Program-made: the position numbers and the translations under genes
The notes under the pieces: generated by a model
What the model saw: only the letters and a program-made list of their open reading frames with translations
What the model was told of the DNA's origin: nothing
Databases searched by the model: none
In this document: one piece after another, positions 37,001-49,000 of the stretch
Layout: the number at the start of each line of letters is the position of its first letter
Position numbering within the stretch: the first letter of the stretch is position 1
DNA from: Dastarcus helophoroides
Taxonomy: Eukaryota; Arthropoda; Insecta; Coleoptera; Bothrideridae
Direction: 5' to 3'
Assembly: GCA_028583605.1 (NCBI GenBank)
Contig: CM053327.1
Coordinates: 46,300,510 to 46,364,509 of the forward strand
Length of the DNA: 64,000 bases

Positions 37001-40000
37001 GAAATGGCCGATATGCATTTAATGTACGGGCTTGCAAATTGTAATCGTGCCGAAGCAAGACGGCTTTATGCTGAACGTTTTCCTAATAGACACCTACCAG
37101 GAGAAAAATTGTTCCAGAAAATTCATGCTCGTTTATGTGAAACAGGAAATTTTGTTTTCAAAGGCGAACGTGTTGGAAGGCCAAACGCAGAAGTTGCTAA
37201 TTTAGAGGAGCGTGTGCTTCAGCGAGTTGAAGAAGATCCATGTGTCAGCACTAGACAACTTGCTTTAGCCGAAGGAGTAAATCACGTAACTATCTGGCGA
37301 ATTTTGAAATTTTACCAATTTTACCCCTATCATTTTCAAAGAGTGCAAGGGTTACTTGCTGCTGATTATCCTCCAAGAATAGAATTTTGCAACTGGCTAT
37401 TGCATAAGATAGCTGAAAATGAGAACTTTCCATCGCTCATATTATTTACGGACGAAGCGGGTTTTACCAGAAACGGGATACTTAACTTTCACAACATGCA
37501 TCAGTGGCAAGTTGAAAATCCCAATGCAGTTATTCAGTCGAGACATCAGCAACATTTTTCACTTAACATTTGGGGAGGAATAATAGGGGACTCTATAATT
37601 GGACCGTTTTTTTTACCTCATAGGTTAACAGGAGCATCATATAGACATTTTTTGCAAACAGAGTTACCCGTGTTACTTGAAAATGTTCCACTCATAACAA
37701 GACAGCGAATGTGGATAATGCACGATGGGGCACCTGCCCATTTTAGTGCAGTTGCTAGGGAATTTTTGAATAACAACTATCATCAACGATGGATAGGTCG
37801 AGGAGGTCCGATACCATGGCCAGCTAGGTCTCCTGACCTCAACCCACTCGATTTCTACTTATGGGGACATCTAAAGCAGATCGTCTACTCCACACCAGTT
37901 GACAATATCAATGATCTTCGTCAACGAATTGAAAATGGGTTCAACCAGATTCACAATACACCAGGCATTTGCGAAAGAGTAAGGAGTTCCCTTAGAAGAC
38001 GAGCCGAGCAATGTCTTGCTGCAGGGGGCAGTAATTTCGAACACTTGCTTTGATTTTTTTTTTTCTTAATTTTGTACTATTTTTATATCAATGCAGTTAG
38101 TAGTGGATAAATTAGAAATTTGCAAAACGAATTCTAATAAATGCAACAATTTTGTTTAAACGCTTTTTTCTCGGAAACGGTTACTTTTAGCGACTTTGAG
38201 AAAGAGTACTTTTTTTGTATAAAAAATGTTGCTTTTTACGATTATGGCACTTTTGTGTCGAAATATTGCAATCCAAAAAAGTTACGGCAAAAAATAATCG
38301 CGGGCAACCCTCTATACACCACGCTACTGCTTATTTAAAAAATATGTTACATGAGAATATGCCTAATCCAATTCTTTAACTGCTTGCCCAATTTCATGAC
38401 TTTGCTACTAACCGTTAACTTTTTGTAGTAAAAAAACCACTTTAGGGGCGCCATCTTTAAATGGTTATATCTCCGTTAGGAGGCAATTTAAAGAAAAAAA
38501 TGTATTTCAACATTTTTCATATTTTAATGTGTAGAATGTGCTCCTGAAGTAGCGGCCCGGACTTTTGTAACACCCTGTATATGTCATGTTTAAAAATAAC
38601 TTTGATCTTCGGATGAGTCACGTCTATAAATAACTATGTTCAGGTTCTTTGTACTATATCAGTTCATTTCCCCTAACCTTGAAAGCATCCTATTGCCGTA
38701 AAGTTTTATGACTCGGGCTATAACTTTGAAAGTCTCGTATTACCTTACAGTTCTTTGACTTTTGGAAGTATCGTATTGCCTTAAAGTGCTACGACTTCAT
38801 TAATGTTATTTGACTTGGACTATAACCTTGAAAGCATCATATTGCTTTAAAGTTCTGTGACTTCATTAATGTTATTTAACTTGTGTTATTACTCATTCGA
38901 GTTAACCTTGAAAGTATCCTATTACCTTAAAGTTCTGTAACCTTCAAAGTATTGCATTTCCTAAAGTTCTTTGACCTCGGAAGTGTCATATTACCTGAGT
39001 TCATTGACCTTGAAAGTATCATATTCCCTTAAGGTTCTATGACTTCATTAATGTTATTTAACTTGTGTTATTACTCATTCGAGTTAACCTTGAAAGTATC
39101 CTATGGCCTTAAAGTTCTGTGACCTTCAAAGTATTGCATTTCCTAAAGTTCTTTGACCTCGGAAGTGTCATATTACCTGAGTTCATTGACCTTGAAAGTA
39201 TCATATTGCCTTAAGGTTCTATGACTTCATTAATGTTATTTAACTTGTGTTATTACTCATTCGAGTTAACCTTGAAAGTATCCTATTGCCTTAAAGTTCT
39301 GTAACCTTCAAAGTATTGCATTTCCTAAAGTTCTTTGACCTCGGAGGTGTCATATTACCTGAGTTCATTGACCTTGAAAGTATCATATTGCCTTAAGGTT
39401 CTATGACTTCATTAATGTTATTTAACTTGTGTTATTACTCATTCGAGTTAACCTTGAAAGTATCCTATTACATTGAAGTTCTGTGAACTTGAAAGTATCG
39501 CATTTCCTAAAGTTCTTTGACCTCGGAAGTGTCACATTACCTAAGTTCATTGACCCCAGAAGTGTCACATTACGTTCTAGTCGGTACCCCCCACCACTTT
39601 TATGAATTTCCCGCCTTTTTGTGCGCCAGAAGCCTTCTAGGTACACTACTAACACTAAACGAAGCTCAGGTTAGGCCAACACCAGAGACTAAATAGACTG
39701 AACGTTTCAATGTTGTCTCATGCGTACAGTTGAAGCTAAAATACGGGGAAGTGGGGGGGTGCATTCCACTACTCTTTGATATGGTCGGATTAAGTAAAAT
39801 TTATAAATACGAAACTTGCCGCGTAACGGTTCTAACGATTTAGATGAAACTTTAGAATTAGGGACTTTTGGACCAATAGGATAATTTTTATAAGTGCTTT
39901 TTGGTAAAAGTTCAGGAGAACTATTTTCAAAGACATCTTGGTTTAATAGTAAAATAATTTTCTTTCAATACGCGACGCCTGTGTACAATATTGTTAAGCC

Positions 40001-43000
40001 GGTGCTGTAAACACGTCATGATTGCAGTGAAATGGCGGCGCGCGCACGCCGATAATTGAATATTTATATATTTTATTTTTACCTACCCAAAGAATGAAAC
40101 TCTTGATTTTCCTTCACTAATGTGTTCACTGAGGTTTCAACAATGATCCACAATACACTTCCCCATATTTATAGCCCATTTTCTTTAAAAAAAACCGATG
40201 TTATCTTCGCAAAGGTCTGTCAAATAATAAGAGGGCATTGCTAGCTAGATGGAGTTAGGCTTTCGCCAGGCTTTCAACTGGCTTCACTGCTTACCGTGTA
40301 AGGTTCAGTCTATTTAGTCTCTGGCCAACACTAGCCAATACTGTTCTCATGTTTGGAGATCAGCCCCAAAATACAGTTTAGCTCTCTTGGATTCAATTCA
40401 AAGAAGAAGAGAGAGAGAAAAGGAGAGCGATTCGCCTAATTAATGACGAGAGTCTGACCGATTCTCTCGAAAGACTAGAGCACAGGCGTATGGTTGGTGA
40501 CTTGTCTCTTTTCTACAAGTACTATCATGGAAGATGCTCGCAGGAACTAACAGGATTGATCCCCCCAAGGGGAAGATTCTTGAGGCGTGCTAGACGGTCG
40601 GAGACAGCAAATTCCTGTGCGGTCCAGCTTGACGCAATGAGGACTTCTGTCTACGGAGACTCTTTTTTCTATAGTTCTATAGAACTTCCAAGTTATGGAA
40701 CTTGTTATCGAAAGGAATTTTCCCCAAAATTACAACCTATCCTTGTTTAAGAAGGCGATTCATCGCCATCTATCCTTATTTTCGCATCCTACTCGCAGTA
40801 CTTTGAAAGCAAAATGGGGTTACCCTTTGCGAGTGGATTAAACTTAAAAAAAAAAACCTAAAGTATTCGACGTCTCAGAAGAATTTTGTCTTTGACGGTT
40901 GCTGTTTTGACTTTTTTTTTGAGTTGTTTGCTCCACTTGCACTCTAAAAGATCTTGGCCCCCTCTTTTAGCTGATTGTTGTGCTCATTTGAATTTATTTT
41001 TGAAACCAAAAACCATCAATTGATAACAACAGAACTTGTTCCCTGAAACTAAGAAAGATTAAAAAACACAACAAAACCTTTGTTGTGTTTTTTAATCTTT
41101 CTTGGTTTCAGGGGACAAGTTCTGTGTTTCAATTTTTGGAGGTAACCAAGGACCAGTCCGTTCCATCAAACATCAATTGATAAATACCATCAAATGAGTA
41201 AAGTGTCGTAGTTCGATTTTTTGACCTTATTGGGTATTTGGTATGCTCTAAAATGATGCTTCTTTGAAAAATCCAATTTCTAGAAGAAGAAGAAGAAGAA
41301 GAAGAAGAAGAAGACTGGGATCTTTTCAGTCGAAACGTCGAAATCTACTTTAAATTTCTTTGGTCTTAATTACTAAATCCGAGTAACATTTACTGTGGCA
41401 GGTTGGGTGTGGAGATTGCACATTTTAAAGTAGCTTTCGGCGTATTTTTTTATAGAATAACTACAGATTTACTGAATTATTTTATCTGATAACCCTTGGG
41501 GAATTTGAAAGTCTGTTTTCCTTGTATTTATAGCTCTTGTTTTGCATGAAAACAATAAGCATGTAGCGAAAATACGTGATAGATACATGATTGTGATTCT
41601 AACATGAATATTTTGTTGGAAGCTAAATTTAAATTAATTTTTAAGGTGCCAAAAGATGCTATTTTTTGTAATTAATGTATAACGCATTTAAGGTCACGCT
41701 CTTTGGGCTGGAGTATAAATAGAAATTAAATGGGATGGCTAAAATTGTAAACGTTACCTTACTTCAATAATTAGTGAATTTCTTGTCACATAAATTTAAA
41801 TATAGCATCTGTAAGCATTTCAATTTTTGACGCAGCATTCAACGGTAATATAGTTGAAATCTTAGGGAAGAATATTTGGTAAACGTTTGTCAATAAAATA
41901 TAATGTTGAATGCTTTAAAATACCCAATAAAAATAAAGTATACTGTGGTGAGTCGAGTTCTGTAAAACTGTTCTCTTTCCTCGTTTCTTTTATTTAATTG
42001 AATTTTATTCAATTTTTCTTGGAAATATTAAATCTACAAATACTGCATTATAAAAATTCTTTGTAACATAACGTTTTGCGTCAGAAACAGATTTCTTAGC
42101 GTTCACAAATTAGACAAGGGTTATTTGTTAGGCCTGGTTTGTTTCAAGTTTAATTACCTAAACTGAGTAAAATAACATGTTAGTTTTGAAGGACCGCTGA
42201 AAAGTAGAGTAATAAATAAGGGTAAGTGCCAATAACGGAGACCGTAGCAAATATCTCGGCAAGACCATTTGGTGGTAGACTGGAGGAATTTGACGTTCAA
42301 AAAACGCCCTTATAAACACGTACAATTGTAAGTTATTTAAATTTCAATTATCGAAGTAAAACTTGCAAGATAAAAGGACGACGTTATTCAAAATGGGTTT
42401 GCAGTTTGATATGCACTTTAAGAATCCTTTTCAAAATTTATTTAAGGGTTAATTTGGATTAGAAATATTTAAATTAGTAGAAATTCTGCATCCTCATGCC
42501 CTCTAGCGAGATGCAGAGGATGTCTTTCGGTCCCCAGAAGTTAAGGGTAGGGGAATAAAAAGATAAAACACAAAAGACCAACTTTAAGGTAGTCAAATCC
42601 TAAACTTCGATGAAATTAGTTTAGAAATTATGATCAACTTCCGGACTTATAAAAACGAGTACGGAATACGGGAGTTTAAAAAAATTACTTCTGTTTGTAC
42701 TAATTAACGTGAATGAACCCAAAAAAAACAATTTCTGTTCAACGTGAAGTTCTTGTGCCATTTATATGATGTTTGCTACGAAATAAGTAGGCAAGTAAAT
42801 TTTAAATTGTCCGATAATTTTATTTGATGGTTTTTTCGCTCTTATATGATTTAATTAACTTTTCCTAAAATTTGAGAAAATACTTGTTCCTAACTTTGAT
42901 TAAAATGGGGTTGGGGGGCGTACACAAAAAAAAGAGAAAGGAAGGTAAACTTCCACAACAAACCGAATGAATGAGAAAGTCGTTGTTAGAAAATTATTAT

Positions 43001-46000
43001 AGGGCCAAGAACCCTACCGCTGACTGGTGCAACTACCAGTCTCAGTTTTAAAAAGGAAACAAAAATAAAACAAAATAAAAAATACAAAGACAAGAAGACG
43101 AAAAGGAAATAAAGCGCATTCGCTTCATACAAACATTTTCATTTTCTTAAGGTCGATGTTAGTGTTCTGCTGTTGGAAGCTGAGTTTCCAGGGGTTCCAA
43201 AATAATTTATACCCATCACCACAAAGGTCCGGTAACTGGCAGCAGACACATATATTTGGGTTTTACTGATGATGTTCTGCAAGTTCTAGAAACGTGGGCA
43301 TTGTACACCTTAACATCCTAGAAGCATAAGCCACAATGAGCTCTTACCTAGTTCTTGTTTTGGTGTATTCACCTAGTGCTACCTCATTCGCAGATTCTCC
43401 TTCGTAGGTTGCTTGAATCCCAAAAATATAGGACAAGACAACCTGGCCCAAAGAAAGCCTTATAGATCTGTTGACAAATGGGGAGTACTAACGTAGGTGA
43501 ACGCGCAGTATCAGCATCAGCTCTCGTTAGGGAGGTGTTTTGATGAAAGAAATGAGAACTTCTTGCCAGTTTCTAACTTTAATTTCAATGTTTTGTGCTA
43601 AGTCAAGCTTAGCCACTTTCTAAGCCAGAAAATGTCCCTTTTATTAGACTAGTAGCCGTAGAAGTAGATGTAGTGTTGGAAGGGAAAATTCTGCTCAGAA
43701 AGTTTCTTCGAAATCTGAACAATATTTCTAGTCTATTTTATGACACTGGTTTGAGTTCGAATGATTGAGTTTGGTATGAGAAAAACAGAAAAACAAACAA
43801 AGGAACAAGTTAACAAAGGAATGAAAGAAAGAGTGAGAGAACGAGATCTGTAAGATTGAATCAACATTTATAAATTTGATTTATTACGATAAATTACAAC
43901 TTCATTTCCAAGCTTGAGTTCCATTTTGTCGTAGCATTATCCTTTGGATATTGTTAGCTCAAAGCTTTAACAGGAAACTGTATGCTATGTGAAGTATGCA
44001 TGAATTAAGAAGCGACAAAAACACACAAGAATTGGGGAATAAAACAGACACCTGAAAATAGTTTGAGAACCTCTGTGTACAAACTTACCAGCGAACACCC
44101 ACCGATAATCAGGTACAAAGTTAGCTGCATTTGGTTTGAAAACCTTTGAGTACAAACTAAATGGCTCAGCTGGGGAAAATATTGCGATTATTAGGGTTAA
44201 AATAAACTTTGGGAAATTAATAACCGACGCACCATATACAAGCGAAAGAGTTAAACAAAGAATGTCAGATTATTTGTGCTTAATAAATTCTCTTAATTTT
44301 CTAAAGAAACATTTCACTCAAATCTGTGTCCAGCAAATTTAAACAAGTTGAAACAAACAGGTTCACTTTTATTTTGTTGTATTATGTTTAAGAACACTTG
44401 AAAATCACAAAAGTGAAATTTTGTTGATTTATTTTTTGACCAATTGTAATAAAAGTTGAGGTCAATTGTTGTTTGAATTTGATAACACTTCCCTGTCGAC
44501 TCTACGAGCTGGGGTTACAATTTATTTAAATAAAATAATTTTAAACACAACGTAGACAAATTGGGTCCGAAAATCGAAGGTAAATTATTCTTCGAAAATT
44601 TTTAAAGATGAGCAAAATTCGACAATTTTGAAAAACTATATATATACAATCACTGGTTTTGGTCACAAACGGCTGCTCATCACAATACCTATTGTAATAT
44701 CTGTAATCCTAAATTTTAAGTCAGTTAAATAAGTAACTGATAATAGAATATACTTCTTCCGGGATTGGATCGGGATTTTTCTTTTCTTTGTTCCTGAAGA
44801 AGCCCCCTACGATGGTGGGCGAAACGTCGAACACTTTTAGTAGTTCTTTGATATGGTCCAATCCCGGAAGAAGTATATTCTGTACTGACTCTAGCCATGG
44901 AAGCCTTCGTTATCACAAGTAACTGATAAACTAATGATTTTTTTTTTTGGTGTAATGAACTGGTCCTTGGTTATCTTCAAAAATTGAAATACACAACTTG
45001 CCTCCTTGGTTTCAGAGAACAAGTTCTGTATTTCAAACTAATAATAAATGATAATGATAATAAGAATCTTAATTATCAGCAGGACGGAATGTTTATTATA
45101 AAGATCGATTTGCTCAACATAAAGGGAATCGAATAATAATTGTAAGACTTCCATAAGGACAGGCAAAAATGGTTATTGTTAAAATCAACGAAGTTTGATA
45201 ATAGCTACAGGATATACTTCTTCCGGGATTGGACCGTGTCAAAGAACTACTAAAAGTGTTCGACATTTCGCCCACCATCGTAGGGGGCTTCTTCGGGAAC
45301 AAAGAAACAATAAATGAAAAATAAAATACAAGGAAATATACAAAAATGAAAAAAGGGGCCAATTTCAAAACATCAGAGCACGATAACTCAGTATGTCCAC
45401 CATACCAGAGGCGAAACTCTTCTGAATTGAAAATTGGTACAAAGGATAAGAATGTTTAGACCGAAGAGCACGGTAACTCAATATGTCCACCATACCAGAG
45501 GCGAAACTCTTCCAAATTGGAAATTTGTTACAAAGGATTAGAAAGTTTAGACAGAAGAGCTCGGTAACTCAGTATGTCCACCATACCAGAGGCGAAACTC
45601 TTCTGACAGGAAAGAGGGAAAGGGAAACTTTATATACCACGCGTCTGTGCGATCACTTCCGAAGATTTCCGATGGTTGGTTTCCAGATGGAGGAAAACAT
45701 GTAACCTTCGTCTCTGTTGATGTTATTGGGGAATTTTTGGATTTCGATGGCCTCGCGTATCTTCCTATTATAGTAATTAGGGAATATTGGATATAATTGA
45801 AATATTATCGAAGAGAATCTTATGTCCGGTCTCATGTTGATGTTCGGCAATGGCTGACTGCGAAAATAAACCAGACCTAAGACACCTTTGGTGCTCGAAT
45901 ATTCACGTCTTAAATGATCGCCCCGTTTCTCCGATGTACACTGAACCACAAGAACAAGGAACCCTATACACGCCATTAGAACAAAAGGATGAAATTTTAT

Positions 46001-49000
46001 CTTTGGGAGATGGAAGGAGCTGTTGGATCTTTGAGGATGATGAAAAAATGGGTTTAATGTTGTGTTTTCTCAATAATTTTCCGATTTGATCTGTTACTCC
46101 GTGAACATACGGAAGAAAGGCTTTAGAAGAAACTATTGAATTTTGTGAAGGACGAGGGGTAGGGTGAAAATGTCGTTTAATGACAGTTTCAATGTCGTGC
46201 GATTTGTAACCATTGTTGCGGAGGTTGAAACGAATATTGTTCAACTCGTCTGAAAGATTTATTGGTTGTGAAATTGCTACAGCTCGTGAAACCAGTGAAT
46301 TTATGACGGAACGTTTTTGGGAAGGGTGATGATGGGACTCTGCATGCAAATAACGATTAGTATGGGTGGGTTTTCGATAAACGGAATGAGAAACGCGACC
46401 GTTTGGTAAACGAGTGACCAGTACGTCAAGAAAAGGAAGAGAACCATTGTTTTCGATTTCCATAGTGAAGCTAATAGAGGAATGTAAACTGTTTAGGTGT
46501 TCCAAAAATAAATTTAGTGAATCCTTGCCATGTGACCATACAATAAATGTGTCATCTACATACCGAAGCCAAACCTTGGGTTTTAAATCTGCAGTTTCCA
46601 ACGCAGTGTTTTCGAAAGATTCCATAAAAATGTTTGCTACGACTGGGGATAAGGGAGAACTCATCGGGGTGTCGGAGACTTGTTTGTAGAAACTGCCATT
46701 AAAAGAAAAATAAGTCGATGTGAGGCACATTTCAGTTAAATCAGCTAGAGAATCTGCATTCTCTTTGCCTGAAAGTAATTGACGAATTATCGTCATGGAG
46801 TCGGAAACTGGGACGTTTGTGAATAGTGAAGTGACGTCAAAACTTACTAATATGTCGTTGGGGTCTAGGGTTAATTCGGACAATAATTCGACAAAGTGTT
46901 TGGAATTTAGGATGTGTGATGATGTGTTTCCGGTATATGACTTGAGGATGTTAGATAAGTATTTCGAGACATTGTAGGTAGGTGAATTTATCGTGCTGAC
47001 AATGGGCCTAAGAGGAATATTGGGTTTGTGAATTTTGGGGAGACCATAAAGACGAGGTGGTTTGGATTCTTTCGGAACAAGATGTCTGAGAGTGTCTGCG
47101 GGCAAATTTGAGGATTTTAGTTTCGACTTTAGTTCACGTTCAATTTTGCTTGTTGGGTCCTGAGGAAGAGGAATATAGAATCCGTCATTTAACAGGGCGT
47201 TAATTTTGGATGCATACTCGGATTTATCCAAGATGACAGTTGCATTACCTTTGTCAGCCGAAAGAATAGTGATTGAAGAATCTGTTTTTAGGGTTTTAAG
47301 GGCACATCTTTCTTCTCTAGAAATGTTGGACTTTAGTGGTTTGGCATGTTTTAGAATTTTTGTGGTTTGAAAACGAATGGGATCTGCAACCTCCTTGGGG
47401 AAGAGTTCTGATGGAAGACTCTACCGCACTGATTATTTCTTCAGTTGGAATTTTTCTTGGGGCGACAGCAAAATTCAGTCCTTTGGATAAGATGGTCTGT
47501 TCGTTATCCGATAGTGGACGGGAAGACAAATTGACTACTGTTTTTGAGACTGAACTATGAGTTTTGACCTTGGGACTTAGGGATTCGAATTTCTTCTTGT
47601 GTTTCAGATTTTTTAATTCAAAGGTTTTTTCGAATTGATTATAGGATATGGCGTCGAAATGACTCCAATGTTCAACCGACAACCTACTCGAAAGTTCCAG
47701 ATGGAGTTCGAGCAATTGTCGGGAAAATTGATAATAGCTTGATTCTGGAAAAAAATCATTTAGAATTAAGGCACGAACATTCTAAAAAAAAAACTAAGAG
47801 CTGCAAACTCTTGGGCCTTAGTCCTTTCAGATGAGAAGGAAGGCGAGTGTTTACACTCCTTGTTCATGTCTTTGCCCCTGAATTATACAAATAAACCCCT
47901 GACGAAGACGGGGTATCAGCTAGTTCACTCAGACGAAGATTTGGGTATCACCCAGTGAACGTTAGAAATACATAAAAGACATGTTATTGTTATTGAAGAC
48001 GCGGGTATCAGCTAGATCACTCAGACGAAGATGCGGGTATCAGCCAGTTAACGCTTCCTACTCGCAGTGCTTAAAGGCATAATGTGGTTATTTTTTTTTA
48101 AGTTTAATCCGCTCGCAAAGGGTAACCCCATTATACTTTCAAATCAGTGCGAGTAGGATGCGGAAACAAAGATAAATGGCGATGAACCTCATTCTTAAAA
48201 AAGGATAGATTGTAGATTTTGGAAAAAATTCCTTTTGGTCACAAGTTCCATAACTTGGAAGTTCTATGGAAAAAAGAGTCTCCCTAGACAGAAGTCCTCA
48301 CTGCATCAAGCTGGACCGCACAGGAATTTGCTGTTTCCGACTGTCCTGTATGCCTCAAGAATCTTGCCCTTGGGGGGTCGTAGCTAGTACGTCTCAGGAA
48401 TCTTGGGGGGATCAATCCTATTAGTTCCTGGGAGCATTTTCCATGATAGTACTTGTAGAAAAGAAACAAGTCACCAACCATAGGCCCGTGTTCTAGTGTT
48501 TCGAGAGAATCAGTCAGACTCTCGTCATCAGTTAGGCGAATCGCTCTTTTTTGAATTGAATCCAAGAGAGCTAAAGTGTGTTTTGGGGCTGAACTCCATA
48601 GTTTTCAAGGTGGCAGATCGTCATCTTATTCTATCAAAGTCAATTCATCGTCATCGTCAACCAGTTCTGAGTTTTTAACTTCCTTCTTTATCTTTAAAAA
48701 TGATAACTTCCATTTTCTTCGCAAGTTTCAAATCATTCGTGATTTCAGATCTGCTAAATCGAGACTCTTGCTTAAAAGTGATAAATTCGTTTTAAAATCT
48801 GTTTTGCCTTGAAGAAACCCAATCTTCTTCTTCTTCCAGGAGCTGAATTTCTCAAAGAAGGAGCGTTTTAGTCAGAGTCTCTGGTTTTAGTGCACACCAA
48901 AGTTCTAATAAGGCACACAAAATCGAACTACGATATTTCGCTCATTTGATGATAAAGAGCTTCAAAAAAACCGCCAATTAATCAACTAACTGCTGAATTC

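Noticed and set aside
40490..40750. 86-codon ORF as a host gene
   Set aside because: It is part of a frameshifted LINE polymerase C-terminus that also occurs at 48.3-48.6 kb.
45388..45600. Additional hammerheads at AGAGGCGAAACTC in the 90-bp repeat
   Set aside because: A GAAAC word is present, but no CTGANGA strand or stem II hairpin sits at the required distance.
47905..48055. Hammerhead in CCCTGACGAAGACGGGG segments
   Set aside because: CTGACGA is present, but no GAAA partner follows a stem II hairpin.
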